DNA from: BRH-c54 sp965284565 | GTDB lineage: Bacteria > Bacteroidota > Bacteroidia > Flavobacteriales_E > Vicingaceae | Assembly: GCA_965284565.1 (NCBI GenBank) | Contig: OZ260100.1 | Span: 2,294,001-2,358,000, forward strand | Reading direction: 5' to 3' | Length of the DNA: 64,000 nucleotides | Shown: positions 33,631 through 42,766 of the stretch, piece by piece | Position numbering within the stretch: position 1 is the stretch's first letter | Layout of the letters: each line of letters begins with the position of its first letter | The notes under the pieces: model-generated | What the model was told of the DNA's origin: nothing | Seen by the model: only the letters and a program-made list of their open reading frames with translations | The model's database searches: none | Made by a program: the position numbers and the translations under genes

Positions 33631-35523
33631 TTATTGAATAATCAGTTTTTTGGTTTGTATATTTCCTTTATCTTTATTTATCATTCTAACAAAATAAATT
33701 CCTTTGCTAAAATTGCTTACATCAATAGTGGTACTTTGTTGTAAAGTTGTTCTTAGATGAGTTTTACCATAAATATCAAAAATTTCAACTTCAAAAACGG
33801 TAGATAAATTTTGTTGAGCAGCAATAGTAACTAAATGAGATGTTGGATTGGGATAGATGATAAAGTCGGTATTGTCATTTTTATTGTTCTCATTGATAGA
33901 GGAAATAGGATCTCCAGTAGAACCAAATACCGGACGAATCATTAGTGAACCATTTGGAAGACCTGCAGATGGATTCTCCCAAATACCAACAGCATTGTAC
34001 CAAATTTTATTTTTGGTATTAGTATTTACATCATACCCAACATTTAATCTTGAGTTAGAAATTTTTTGATAACCAATATAATAAGTCCCTGGATTAAGCA
34101 GAACAGGAGCATCTAAAGTATAACTTAAGAACTCATTTGTAAAAGAATAAGCAGGAAAATAAAAACTACTTTGTTGGTATAAAACAACTTCTGGGTTTAG
34201 GCTGCTCCAAATAGTAAGTTTAAAACTTTCTCCTGTAATATTATAAAGTATTGGGTTAAAATAAATTTGTATAGATGTAAGTGTATCAGCTTTTCTTATA
34301 TAAAATTGGTTGGCTAGTTTAGCTGTAACTCCTTCAATTCCATAACCTAATTCGGCACTACCATCATCGTAAGCATAATAAGAGCCAAAAACCTGAAATG
34401 ATTTTACTGTATCATTTTTCTGATTAATATCTATAAAAGGATTAATATCGAAATAGTTTTTTATTTGGAAAACTTTATTTACTGAGTTGTCTGATGGAAA
34501 AGAAAAATCATTTAGAAAAAATGGTGTAGTTTGATAAACAGCTTGAGGTTCAAGTAGAGTAGAGTAAGCTGCAACAGTTTTTGATGCAACTCCTGATGGA
34601 TACGTTTCAACAACTGGACCAGCGCCATTGTTATCGCTTACTTCATATTTATAGAAAACATCATAAGAGTTATTGAAGTTATTTTTATAGGCAACAGGCA
34701 TGGTTTCCGCCATTAAGCCAATGGTATCAGTAAGGTAATGGTCCCAAGGTAATGCTGTAAGTTCATTTAATAAATTATAATGATTGGTGATAAGAGCAAC
34801 ATCATCCAAAATAGTATCAGTAAAAGTTCTGTTATCATTTAAATATACATAATCAACATGCCAATGGTCGAAATTACCACTAAGAGTAGATAAGTTGGAA
34901 AATCGGAAAGTAAACTCATCATTATGGTAATCTGTACCAACAGGAACCATCACTTTTTTAAATGCTTGGTTTCCTGTTCCTGGAACACTCCAAACCCTAA
35001 CCCAAGAACTATCAGCTTTTCTAAAAAAATCTAATCGCAACGAATCATTTTGTTCAGGAGCATTTCCATTACCTTGTGCTTGGTATTGAAAACTCAAATA
35101 TACACTATCATTAATAACTGATAAATCGATAGGGTGAGAAGTAAGTGAATCAGCAATCCCATGAGCCGTTTGTGAAGAAAAATCATAAGGAAAACCAGTA
35201 GAGTCTAATCCATCAAAAGTAGCAACACCATAAGATGGAGGGCTTACAGGGAAATTAGAGTTAATGTAAACATTAATGTCTTGCCATAAGTTTTCATCAG
35301 GAAAATGATAGTTTTGGGAAAAATCATCTAAAAAAGGTAAGGAAAGCAGGATTTTATTTTTCTTAGTAGGGTTCCTAAAAATTTCAGGTTTTTTTTCTTC
35401 AACACTTTTGTTGTATAAAGCCCTAAGATGTTTGTTACCACCTAAATCGTAAATTTTTTCTTGAGCATTTATAGCCGAAAAACAGCAAAAAATAAGAAAT
35501 AGAAGTAAAGCGTTTTTTAACAT
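33631..35523 (-). CDS. Secreted protein with T9SS type A sorting domain
   Basis: This 630-residue protein has a signal peptide (MLKNALLLFLIFCCFSAINAQ). The C-terminal ~80 residues, NTDFIIYPNPTSHLVTIAAQ...FEVEIFDIYGKTHLRTTL...YFVRMINKDKGNIQTKKLIIQ, are a type A sorting domain for export by the type 9 system. The middle is rich in beta strands and aromatic residues without a recognised catalytic domain. It is probably a surface or released protein. It sits between the PASTA and rluD genes. Confidence 0.85.
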   Translation of the reverse strand: MLKNALLLFLIFCCFSAINAQEKIYDLGGNKHLRALYNKSVEEKKPEIFRNPTKKNKILLSLPFLDDFSQNYHFPDENLWQDINVYINSNFPVSPPSYGVATFDGLDSTGFPYDFSSQTAHGIADSLTSHPIDLSVINDSVYLSFQYQAQGNGNAPEQNDSLRLDFFRKADSSWVRVWSVPGTGNQAFKKVMVPVGTDYHNDEFTFRFSNLSTLSGNFDHWHVDYVYLNDNRTFTDTILDDVALITNHYNLLNELTALPWDHYLTDTIGLMAETMPVAYKNNFNNSYDVFYKYEVSDNNGAGPVVETYPSGVASKTVAAYSTLLEPQAVYQTTPFFLNDFSFPSDNSVNKVFQIKNYFDINPFIDINQKNDTVKSFQVFGSYYAYDDGSAELGYGIEGVTAKLANQFYIRKADTLTSIQIYFNPILYNITGESFKLTIWSSLNPEVVLYQQSSFYFPAYSFTNEFLSYTLDAPVLLNPGTYYIGYQKISNSRLNVGYDVNTNTKNKIWYNAVGIWENPSAGLPNGSLMIRPVFGSTGDPISSINENNKNDNTDFIIYPNPTSHLVTIAAQQNLSTVFEVEIFDIYGKTHLRTTLQQSTTIDVSNFSKGIYFVRMINKDKGNIQTKKLIIQ

Positions 35524-35548
35524 GTTAGTCTTTTTCAGAATTTCCTGA

Positions 35549-36367
35549 TTAATTGTTTAGGCTATCTAAACTATTTTTTTGAATATTTATTTTAGCAGTA
35601 TCGCAAGTTAAGTAAACATCTACAGAACTACCAATAAAAAGCGTGCTTTCACTTCCGTAAGGAGGTTGTTGTTTGTATACTTTAGCGGTAGCAGAATCTT
35701 CAGCTGTCACACAAGATTCATCATAAATTTCTAACCCTATTCCTAAAAAAGAAGCTTGAAGCTGCTGTTCTGCTTCACCTCTAGAAAGGTTAGCAAGATA
35801 AGGTACCATTACTTTTCCTTCACCTTTTCCTGTTCCTATCACAACAGTAATTTTTGAACCTAGTCCAATTTCATCGCCTGTTGCTATAGATTTATCTCCA
35901 AGTTTGCAATCTATCACAATTCCTTGGTGTTCTGAAGGGCGATATTCTGTATTCACTTTTAGTCCGTAGCTTTCTAATTTAGCTACAGCTAATCGTTGCG
36001 ACATATCTATAACACTAGGAAAACTGATTTTTGGGGTAGATTTTTTAGTAACAGTAATGTAAATTTTTCTGTTCTTTTTAACAAAAGATTCTGCTTTAGG
36101 ATTTTGATCTATTACTATTCCTTTAGGCTGTTTTTCTACATAAATAGAATCTAGAATTTCGTAACGTAATTCTTTTTCTTCAAGGAGTGTAGCAACTTCT
36201 TCTTCACTTAGTCCTTCTAATGATGGAACGGTAACACTTTCACCATGCAAAGTATAACTTGTTAAATAACCAGAAAAGCTATAAAAGGCAATAATAATAA
36301 GGATTATTGCAGCCACTAAGTTGATTAAAAAAAGTTTACTGAATATAAATTTTAGCATTTGTTTCAT
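35549..36367 (-). CDS. Membrane-anchored PASTA-domain protein
   Basis: This 272-residue protein has one N-terminal membrane helix (about residues 13-33) and then three PASTA repeats: VTVPSLEGLSEEEVATLLEEKELRYEI, ISFPSVIDMSQRLAVAKLESYGLKV and VMVPYLANLSRGEAEQQLQASFLGI. PASTA domains bind peptidoglycan fragments in kinases and PBPs, but no kinase or transpeptidase domain is present. Such stand-alone forms are usual in Bacteroidota. It may link cell-wall state to other proteins. Confidence 0.88.
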   Translation of the reverse strand: MKQMLKFIFSKLFLINLVAAIILIIIAFYSFSGYLTSYTLHGESVTVPSLEGLSEEEVATLLEEKELRYEILDSIYVEKQPKGIVIDQNPKAESFVKKNRKIYITVTKKSTPKISFPSVIDMSQRLAVAKLESYGLKVNTEYRPSEHQGIVIDCKLGDKSIATGDEIGLGSKITVVIGTGKGEGKVMVPYLANLSRGEAEQQLQASFLGIGLEIYDESCVTAEDSATAKVYKQQPPYGSESTLFIGSSVDVYLTCDTAKINIQKNSLDSLNN

Positions 36368-36400
36368 AAAAAAAATATAACGAAAATAATAAAAAGATAT

Positions 36401-38269
36401 TTAACCTTCGGCTATTAACAATTCTTCAGCAAGGTCTTTTTCAATTTTTAGGTTATCAATAATAAATTCCTGACGCTCGGGCGTATTTTTACCCATGTAG
36501 AACTCTAGCATTTCTTGTATTGGAGTGTTTTTCGCTATAATTACAGGGTCTAAACGAATATCTTTACCAATAAAATGCTTGAACTCGTTTGGTGAAATCT
36601 CTCCTAATCCCTTAAATCTGGTAATTTCAGGTTTGCCTCTAAGTTCTCTCATGGCTTTTTGTCTTTCCTCTTCAGAATAGCAATATATTGTTTTAGATTT
36701 ATCTCTAACCCTAAAAAGTGGTGTATCTAAAATGTATAGATGCCCGTTTTTAATAATATCTGGAAAGAAAGAAAGGAAAAAAGTAATGAGTAATAAACGG
36801 ATGTGCATACCATCAACATCGGCATCGGTAGCAATTACAATATTATTATATCTTAAATCATCTATACTTTCTTCAATGTTTAAAGCTGCCTGAAGTAGGT
36901 TGAATTCTTCATTTTCGTATACTATCTTTTTTGTTAAACCATGAGAGTTTAGCGGTTTTCCTTTTAAGCTAAAAACGGCTTGGGTATTTACATCTCTCGA
37001 TTTGGTAATAGAACCAGAAGCAGAGTCTCCCTCAGTAATAAAAAGTGTTGTTTCTACTTTTCTCTCATTGTCTTTGGTATCATTATAATGTAACCTGCAA
37101 TCTCTTAGTTTTTTGTTGTGTAAAGAAGCATCTTTGGCTCTTTTTTTAGCCAATTGTTTAATACCTGCCATATCTTTACGCTCACGTTCCGATTGCAATA
37201 TTTTACGTTGAAGAGCATCAGCAGTTTCAGGGTTTTTATGTAGAAAATTATCTAATTCTCTTTTTAAGAAATCTGTAATAAAAGTCCTCATAGAAGGACC
37301 ATCAGGACCAACTTCTGTAGAACCTAGCTTAGTTTTGGTTTGAGATTCAAAAACAGGCTCCATAACTTTAACACTAACAGCAGCAACTATAGAAGATCGG
37401 ATATCAGAAGCATCATAATCTTTTCCATAAAACTCTCTAACAGTTTTTACTAAAGCGGTTCTAAATTCTGTTTGGTGTGTTCCTCCTTGAGGAGTATATT
37501 GTCCGTTTACAAATGAATAATATTCTTCTCCATAAGATTCTGTATGGGTAATAGCTACTTCAATATCTTCACCATGCAAGTGGATTATTGGGTAAAGTGG
37601 TTTGTTAGAAAGATTCTGTTCTAATAAATCTTTTAGGCCATTTTCTGATTGAATTTTTTCTCCATTAAAATAAATGGCTAATCCCGTATTTAAGAAAGCA
37701 TAATTCCAAAGCAGCTTTTCTATGTGTTGGTTTCGGTAAGTGTAGTTTTTAAAAATGGTTTCATCGGGAATAAAAGTGATTTTTGTTCCTTTTCTATAGG
37801 AGGAGTCTTCAATTTCATAATCATTAATTAGTTCACCTTTTTCAAACTCTACTTTTTTTATTTTCCCATCACGTACAGATTCTACTTTAAAATAAGAAGA
37901 AAGTGCATTTACGGCTTTTGTTCCAACACCATTTAAACCAACAGATTTTTTAAAAGCTTTAGAATCGTATTTTCCACCAGTATTCATTTTAGAAACACAG
38001 TCTATTACTTTTCCTAAAGGAATACCGCGACCATAATCTCTAACTTTTACGGTTTTGTCTTTAATGTTTACTTCGATGGTTTTTCCATTACCCATCACAT
38101 ATTCATCAATAGAATTATCAAAAACCTCCTTAATTAATATATAAATACCATCATCATAGGCAGCACCATCACCAAGTTTCCCAATATACATACCTGGCCT
38201 TAAACGGATATGCTCTTTCCAATCTAGCGATCGGATATTGTCTTCACTATAAGTTACTTCGTTTTCCAT
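36401..38269 (-). CDS. parE: DNA topoisomerase IV subunit B
   Basis: This 622-residue type IIA topoisomerase ATPase subunit decatenates daughter chromosomes with ParC. GHKL motifs include RPGMYIG, EVFDNSIDEY and the lid VGLNGVGTKAVNALS. TOPRIM motifs are LFITEGDSASG and IVIATDADVDGMHIR. The length and the compact C-terminus favour ParE over GyrB. parC is not adjacent in this window. Confidence 0.92.
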   Translation of the reverse strand: MENEVTYSEDNIRSLDWKEHIRLRPGMYIGKLGDGAAYDDGIYILIKEVFDNSIDEYVMGNGKTIEVNIKDKTVKVRDYGRGIPLGKVIDCVSKMNTGGKYDSKAFKKSVGLNGVGTKAVNALSSYFKVESVRDGKIKKVEFEKGELINDYEIEDSSYRKGTKITFIPDETIFKNYTYRNQHIEKLLWNYAFLNTGLAIYFNGEKIQSENGLKDLLEQNLSNKPLYPIIHLHGEDIEVAITHTESYGEEYYSFVNGQYTPQGGTHQTEFRTALVKTVREFYGKDYDASDIRSSIVAAVSVKVMEPVFESQTKTKLGSTEVGPDGPSMRTFITDFLKRELDNFLHKNPETADALQRKILQSERERKDMAGIKQLAKKRAKDASLHNKKLRDCRLHYNDTKDNERKVETTLFITEGDSASGSITKSRDVNTQAVFSLKGKPLNSHGLTKKIVYENEEFNLLQAALNIEESIDDLRYNNIVIATDADVDGMHIRLLLITFFLSFFPDIIKNGHLYILDTPLFRVRDKSKTIYCYSEEERQKAMRELRGKPEITRFKGLGEISPNEFKHFIGKDIRLDPVIIAKNTPIQEMLEFYMGKNTPERQEFIIDNLKIEKDLAEELLIAEG

Positions 38270-38292
38270 AGTTTATTAAGAGGATTAAAGTC

Positions 38293-38323
38293 CGAAATTA
38301 AACATTCTTACAATTTTTCAAAC
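38293..38323 (-). promoter_or_regulatory. Candidate parE promoter
   Basis: On the minus strand GTTTG (38,319-38,323) is followed 18 bases later by TAATTTCG (38,293-38,300), one mismatch from TAnnTTTG. The ATG at 38,269 is 23 bases downstream. Confidence 0.45.
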
Positions 38324-38465
38324 GCTTTTTGAATGTGGGTTTTCAAGAGATTTATTAACAAAATAGTGTATTGCTTATTTTGCAAGATTTATAAACACTC
38401 AATACAAAAACTCAATTTGTTAAAAACCTATTACAATCTAACCAAAATCAACTTGTATTCTTTGG

Positions 38466-38473
38466 TACTTTTG
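38466..38473 (+). promoter_or_regulatory. Putative -7 box of the SGNH gene
   Basis: TACTTTTG matches TAnnTTTG and lies 21 bases before the ATG at 38,495. A -33 TTG at the canonical spacing was not seen. Confidence 0.4.
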
Positions 38474-38494
38474 TTTTTTAATACTTTTTAATAG

Positions 38495-39748
38495 ATGATT
38501 AATAAAATTTTAGGAACTTTTTTTAGCATTTTCTTTATTCAACATATTATTGTGGCTCAAGGAAATCCTCACGTATTACCACAACATGATTTTATACAAT
38601 ACGATTCTAACTATTTACATTTTTATCATGATGGTACTAACCTCAATCATTTCTACTCAAAGTTAGACACATTAATGTTTGAAGGTAAAGGAAAGGTAAA
38701 TGTTATGCAAATGGGTGGCTCTCACATTCAGGCAGATATTTGGTCCGATCAACTAAGAAAAAACTTTCATAGCATATCGCCTAACCTTAATGGTGGCAGA
38801 GGTTTTTTGTTCCCTTTTAAATTAGCTAAAACCAATAATCCATATTATTATGAAGTTAACTATACTGGAGAGTGGCAAGGTTATAGAAATTCTGTAAGTA
38901 AACATCATTCAACTTGGGGAGTGTCAGGCATTACAGCATCAACAAGTGATAGTTTGGCTTCTTTTACTATACAGTTTAGAGGAGATAACACACCAGATTA
39001 CGATTTTAAACGTATTAAGATTTTTCATAATCAAGATAGCTTGGGTTATTGTATTGAGCTTACTAAGGACACTTGTGTTGCTATAATTGTAAACGATAGT
39101 ATTGGTTATACCGAATTTATTTTTGCAGATTATAAAAAAGTAGTGGATTTTACTATTTATAAAAACGATTCAGCTTCACAACCTTTTGAGTTGTATGGTA
39201 TAAGCTTAGATAATGATGATCCAGGAGTAGTTTACCACTCTATTGGTGTAAATGGAGCAAGCACTTCCAGTTATTTAAGAGCAACACTTTTTAAACAACA
39301 TTTGCAAACTATTAAACCCGATTTAGTAATTTTTTGTATAGGTATAAATGATGCTTACGATCCTGGTTTTTGTGGTAATTGTTACGAAAATAATTACGAC
39401 ACCTTAGTAGATTGGATTAAATCAGTATCTCCTAAAACGAATTTTATTTTTGTAACCAATAACGATAGTTATTACAAAAGAAGATATCCTAACAAGAGAG
39501 TGGAAGAAGCTCGATTGGCTATGATTAGGTTAGCTACCAAACATAATGCTGCTATGTGGGATATGTATCATGTTATGGGAGGGTTAGGTTCTATAAAAAC
39601 CTGGCAAAAACATGGTTTGGCAAAAACAGATAAAATTCACTTAACTACAGATGGTTACAAGTTAATGGGCGATTTAATGTTTTCGGCAATTATGAAGGGG
39701 TATTCCGATTATACAAAGCAAAATAACCAAGTAATTTTAGCAGACTAA
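38495..39748 (+). CDS. Exported SGNH/GDSL-type hydrolase
   Basis: This 417-residue protein has a signal peptide (MINKILGTFFSIFFIQHIIVAQ). SGNH blocks are visible. MGGSHIQADIW at about residue 70 carries the expected nucleophile Ser, with GGS in place of GDS. GVNGAST, then VIFCIGINDAYD (block III Asn), and KIHLTTDGYKLMGDL with the C-terminal His-containing block follow. Envelope acetyl- or other esterase activity is likely; the substrate is unknown. The aldo-keto reductase gene follows 30 bases later. Confidence 0.8.
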   Translation: MINKILGTFFSIFFIQHIIVAQGNPHVLPQHDFIQYDSNYLHFYHDGTNLNHFYSKLDTLMFEGKGKVNVMQMGGSHIQADIWSDQLRKNFHSISPNLNGGRGFLFPFKLAKTNNPYYYEVNYTGEWQGYRNSVSKHHSTWGVSGITASTSDSLASFTIQFRGDNTPDYDFKRIKIFHNQDSLGYCIELTKDTCVAIIVNDSIGYTEFIFADYKKVVDFTIYKNDSASQPFELYGISLDNDDPGVVYHSIGVNGASTSSYLRATLFKQHLQTIKPDLVIFCIGINDAYDPGFCGNCYENNYDTLVDWIKSVSPKTNFIFVTNNDSYYKRRYPNKRVEEARLAMIRLATKHNAAMWDMYHVMGGLGSIKTWQKHGLAKTDKIHLTTDGYKLMGDLMFSAIMKGYSDYTKQNNQVILAD

Positions 39749-39778
39749 AACAATATTTAAATATAAAAATATACGATT

Positions 39779-40774
39779 ATGGAATATAGAAGATTAGGAA
39801 AGTCAGGATTACAATTAAGCGAATTATCTTTAGGCAGTTGGTTAACTTTTGGAAAGCAAATAGGAAACAATATTGCTGAAGATTTAATGAAATTGGCATA
39901 CGATAATGGTGTCAACTTTTTTGATAATGCAGAAATTTATGCTCGTGGTGAATCTGAAATAGTAATGGGAAAAATCCTTAAGAAAATGAAATGGGATAGA
40001 GATTCCTATGTAGTTTCGAGCAAAGTATTTTTTGGATATAGAGGCACAGAAAATACTAAGCCTAATCAAAACGGATTGAGCAGAAAACATGTGTTTGAAG
40101 CTTGTCATCAAGCATTAGAAAGGTTGCAGGTAGATTATTTAGATTTGTTTTTCTGTCATCGTCCAGATAAAAATACACCTATTGAAGAAACTGTTTGGGC
40201 AATGCATAATTTAATCACCCAAGGTAAGATTTTATATTGGGGAACCTCTGAATGGAGTGCTCAGGAAATTATGGAGGCTCATATGGTAGCCAAACAATAT
40301 AATTTAATCGGTCCTACTATGGAACAGCCACAATATAATATGTTGCACAGACAAAAAGTGGAAGTGGAGTTTAATCAAATTTATAAAACAGTTGGTTTAG
40401 GAACAACTATTTGGTCGCCATTAGCATCAGGTGTGTTGACAGGTAAGTACAACCAAAAAGCTCAACCAAAAGACACTCGTTTAGTAATGGAAGGTATGGA
40501 TTGGTTAAAAGATTCTGTGGTTACCAAAGAAAATTTAGACAAAGTAGCCAAGTTGGAGAAAATTGCTAAAAAACTAGGACTAAGCCTTCCTGTATTAGCA
40601 ATTACATGGTGTTTAAAAAATGAAAATGTGAGTACAGTAATGTTGGGAGCAAGTAAATTAAGTCAGTTAGAAGAAAATTTTAAAGCTATCGAAGCAAAAG
40701 CAAAGCTAACCCCAGAAGTAATGGAAGAAATTGAAAAGGTATTGAATAATAAGCCAGTTCATCCTATTTTTTAA
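39779..40774 (+). CDS. Aldo/keto reductase
   Basis: This 331-residue NADPH-dependent (alpha/beta)8 reductase is of the Kv-beta-like/YghZ group. It has GSWLTFGKQIG, NFFDNAEIYARGESE (Asp and catalytic Tyr), LFFCHRPDK (active-site His), YWGTSEWSAQEI and the cofactor-binding C-terminal block STVMLGASKLSQLEENFKAI. It reduces aldehydes or ketones; the natural substrate is unknown. It is 30 bases after the SGNH gene. Confidence 0.92.
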   Translation: MEYRRLGKSGLQLSELSLGSWLTFGKQIGNNIAEDLMKLAYDNGVNFFDNAEIYARGESEIVMGKILKKMKWDRDSYVVSSKVFFGYRGTENTKPNQNGLSRKHVFEACHQALERLQVDYLDLFFCHRPDKNTPIEETVWAMHNLITQGKILYWGTSEWSAQEIMEAHMVAKQYNLIGPTMEQPQYNMLHRQKVEVEFNQIYKTVGLGTTIWSPLASGVLTGKYNQKAQPKDTRLVMEGMDWLKDSVVTKENLDKVAKLEKIAKKLGLSLPVLAITWCLKNENVSTVMLGASKLSQLEENFKAIEAKAKLTPEVMEEIEKVLNNKPVHPIF

Positions 40775-40817
40775 GAATATTTAAGTTGTTAAAATTATTT
40801 TAGAAAGCCATTTTGTT

Positions 40818-40825
40818 TAACTTTG
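40818..40825 (+). promoter_or_regulatory. Putative -7 box of the SRPBCC gene
   Basis: TAACTTTG matches TAnnTTTG and ends 20 bases before the preferred ATG at 40,846. It lies inside the frame of the longer TTG-start version of the gene, which argues for the later start. Confidence 0.5.
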
Positions 40826-40845
40826 TTGAAAATAAATTAAACAAA

Positions 40846-41313
40846 ATGGCTTTTTATCAATTTCATCAAACACAAAAAATCAAAGCATCTATAGACGAAG
40901 TGTGGGATTTTATATCCTCACCTAAAAATTTAAAAGAGATAACTCCCAATTATATGGGATTTGATATTACTTCAAAAGAAACTCCCAATAAAATGTATCA
41001 AGGCTTAATAATAAGCTATAAAGTAAGCCCATTACTAGGGATTAAAACTACTTGGGTAACTGAGATTTCTCAAGTAAAAGACAAAGAATATTTTGTTGAT
41101 GAGCAGCGTGTTGGTCCCTATAAATTGTGGCATCATCAGCATATTATATTGCCTATAAATGGCGGTGTTTTAATGAAAGATATAGTTAGCTATGTTCCAC
41201 CGTTTGGATTTTTAGGGGTAATTGCCAATAAGTTAATAATCCGTAACAAACTCAATGAAATTTTTAACTTCAGAACAAAAGCCATAGAAAAAAGATTTGG
41301 AACATACTTTTAA
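40846..41313 (+). CDS. SRPBCC-family protein
   Basis: The ATG at 40,846 gives 155 residues; an in-frame TTG at 40,813 overlaps the promoter box. The pattern MAFYQFHQTQKIKASIDEVWDFISSPKNLKEITP followed by the ligand-pocket strands and a C-terminal helix is that of START-like SRPBCC proteins related to ligand-binding and cell-division inhibitor SULA-type Bacteroidota members. Ligand unknown. Confidence 0.82.
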   Translation: MAFYQFHQTQKIKASIDEVWDFISSPKNLKEITPNYMGFDITSKETPNKMYQGLIISYKVSPLLGIKTTWVTEISQVKDKEYFVDEQRVGPYKLWHHQHIILPINGGVLMKDIVSYVPPFGFLGVIANKLIIRNKLNEIFNFRTKAIEKRFGTYF

Positions 41314-41624
41314 CAAAACATCATTTTCCCTATTTGAAATTTTCTTGTCATATCGAATAAGATTTTACGAGTTGAGGAACGAAACTCAGTAAAATGAAGT
41401 TGAGATATCTTGTTGGTTAGGAATTGTGATTCTTAATGGGGTGTATAGGTTATAAAGAAAGAAGATTTCTCGACTTCGTTTTTTAGTACTGTTTTACAAC
41501 AGCACAAAAAACATTGCTCGAAATGACATTACAACTAAAAAGAATAAAGGATGTTTCTTATTTTTACAACATAGACTAAAAATGCTTAATTTAGACTTTT
41601 AACAAACTAAAAAAATTAACAATT
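41314..41624. repeat. Gene-free stretch with degenerate repeat copies
   Basis: These 311 bases have no supported gene. 41,341-41,420 (gtcatatcgaataag... gaggaacgaaactcagtaaa atgaagttgagatatcttg) matches the repeats at 690-757 and, inverted, at 49,446-49,565. A second element at about 41,460-41,527 (agatttctcgacttcg... tgctcgaaatgaca) is oriented oppositely, making an imperfect inverted pair. Confidence 0.55.
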
Positions 41625-41861
41625 ATGGAAAAGCCTACAATAGCTCAGAAATCACCTTATGTAAAAGAAGAGAAAGCAGGAAAATATGCTTGGTGTGCTT
41701 GCGGAAAAAGTGCTAAACAACCTTATTGCGATGGCTCTCATAAAGGCTCTTCATTTGTCCCAACAATTGAGGTTTTTGATGAAGACAGAAAAGTAGCTTG
41801 GTGCGGATGTAAACAGTCTACCAAAGGAGCTTTTTGCGATGGAACACATAAAAATTTATAA
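41625..41861 (+). CDS. CDGSH iron-sulfur protein with two cluster motifs
   Basis: This 78-residue protein has two CDGSH motifs, CACGKSAKQPYCDGSH and CGCKQSTKGAFCDGTH, each supplying three Cys and one His to a labile [2Fe-2S] cluster. Tandem-motif bacterial MitoNEET-like proteins are probably involved in redox or iron-sulfur handling. It precedes the acyltransferase gene by 33 bases. Confidence 0.93.
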   Translation: MEKPTIAQKSPYVKEEKAGKYAWCACGKSAKQPYCDGSHKGSSFVPTIEVFDEDRKVAWCGCKQSTKGAFCDGTHKNL

Positions 41862-41894
41862 TTACTTACTTTTATTTTTTTAAACTTAAATCAT

Positions 41895-42707
41895 TTGGAA
41901 CAACAGCTAATTGATGTAGAAAGAATTATTGCGAACAAAAACCCGAAAGTACTTAAGTGGCTTCCGGGTTTTGTTATTAGTTACTTAAAAAGAACTATCC
42001 ATCAAGAAGATATTAACACTATTTTAATAGAAAATAAAGACAAATTCGATTATGAATTTGCAGAAGATATTATTCATCGATTTAATATTAAAGTAAAAGT
42101 AAAAGGAATAGAAAATATTCCTAAAAGCGGTGGGTGTATTTTAGCCTCTAACCATCCCTTAGGTGGAGTAGATGCATTGGCAATTGTTACTGCCTTAAAA
42201 AATCATCGTAAAGATGTACAGTTTGTTGTAAATGATATACTGTTACACCTAAAAAATTTAAACGGACTTTTTGTTGGCGTAAATAAACATGGTAGCAATT
42301 CTAAAAAATCGCTTAATAGTGTTAATGAACTTTTTTCTTCTGACAGAGCAGTTTTTGTTTTTCCTGCTGGTTTGGTAAGCAGAAAAGTTAACGGAAAAAT
42401 AAGAGATTTAGAATGGAAAAAAACCTTTATCACTCAAGCAAAAAGACATCATAAAGAAGTTATACCTATTTATGTAGATGGTAAACTATCTAACTTTTTT
42501 TACAGATTAGCTAATTTTAGAAAGTTTTTAGGCATAAAAGCTAATATAGAAATGCTATTTTTGGCAAAAGAAACGTTTAAACAAAAAAATAAAACCATTA
42601 CCATAACTTTTGGAAAACCTATTTCATACACCAAATTTGACAATGATAAACCCGATAAATATTGGGCAGAATGGGTGAAAGATAAAGTATATGAAATGAG
42701 GGGTTAG
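41895..42707 (+). CDS. Lysophospholipid-type O-acyltransferase (PlsC/GlsA-like)
   Basis: This 270-residue acyltransferase uses a TTG start, because no nearby in-frame ATG would keep the conserved N-terminus. The catalytic block I is SNHPLGGVDALA (an H-x4-D variant), and the block around FVFPAGLVSRKVNGKIRDLEWKKTFI is typical of the OlsA/GlsA-like group. The next gene is an OlsB/GlsB-like N-acyltransferase. Together they probably make acylated glycine or ornithine lipids of the outer membrane. Confidence 0.82.
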   Translation: MEQQLIDVERIIANKNPKVLKWLPGFVISYLKRTIHQEDINTILIENKDKFDYEFAEDIIHRFNIKVKVKGIENIPKSGGCILASNHPLGGVDALAIVTALKNHRKDVQFVVNDILLHLKNLNGLFVGVNKHGSNSKKSLNSVNELFSSDRAVFVFPAGLVSRKVNGKIRDLEWKKTFITQAKRHHKEVIPIYVDGKLSNFFYRLANFRKFLGIKANIEMLFLAKETFKQKNKTITITFGKPISYTKFDNDKPDKYWAEWVKDKVYEMRG

Positions 42708-42766
42708 AATTGGATGGAAGTTGGAAGATTAGATTAATAACATAACCTCATAAACTTTGAATAACT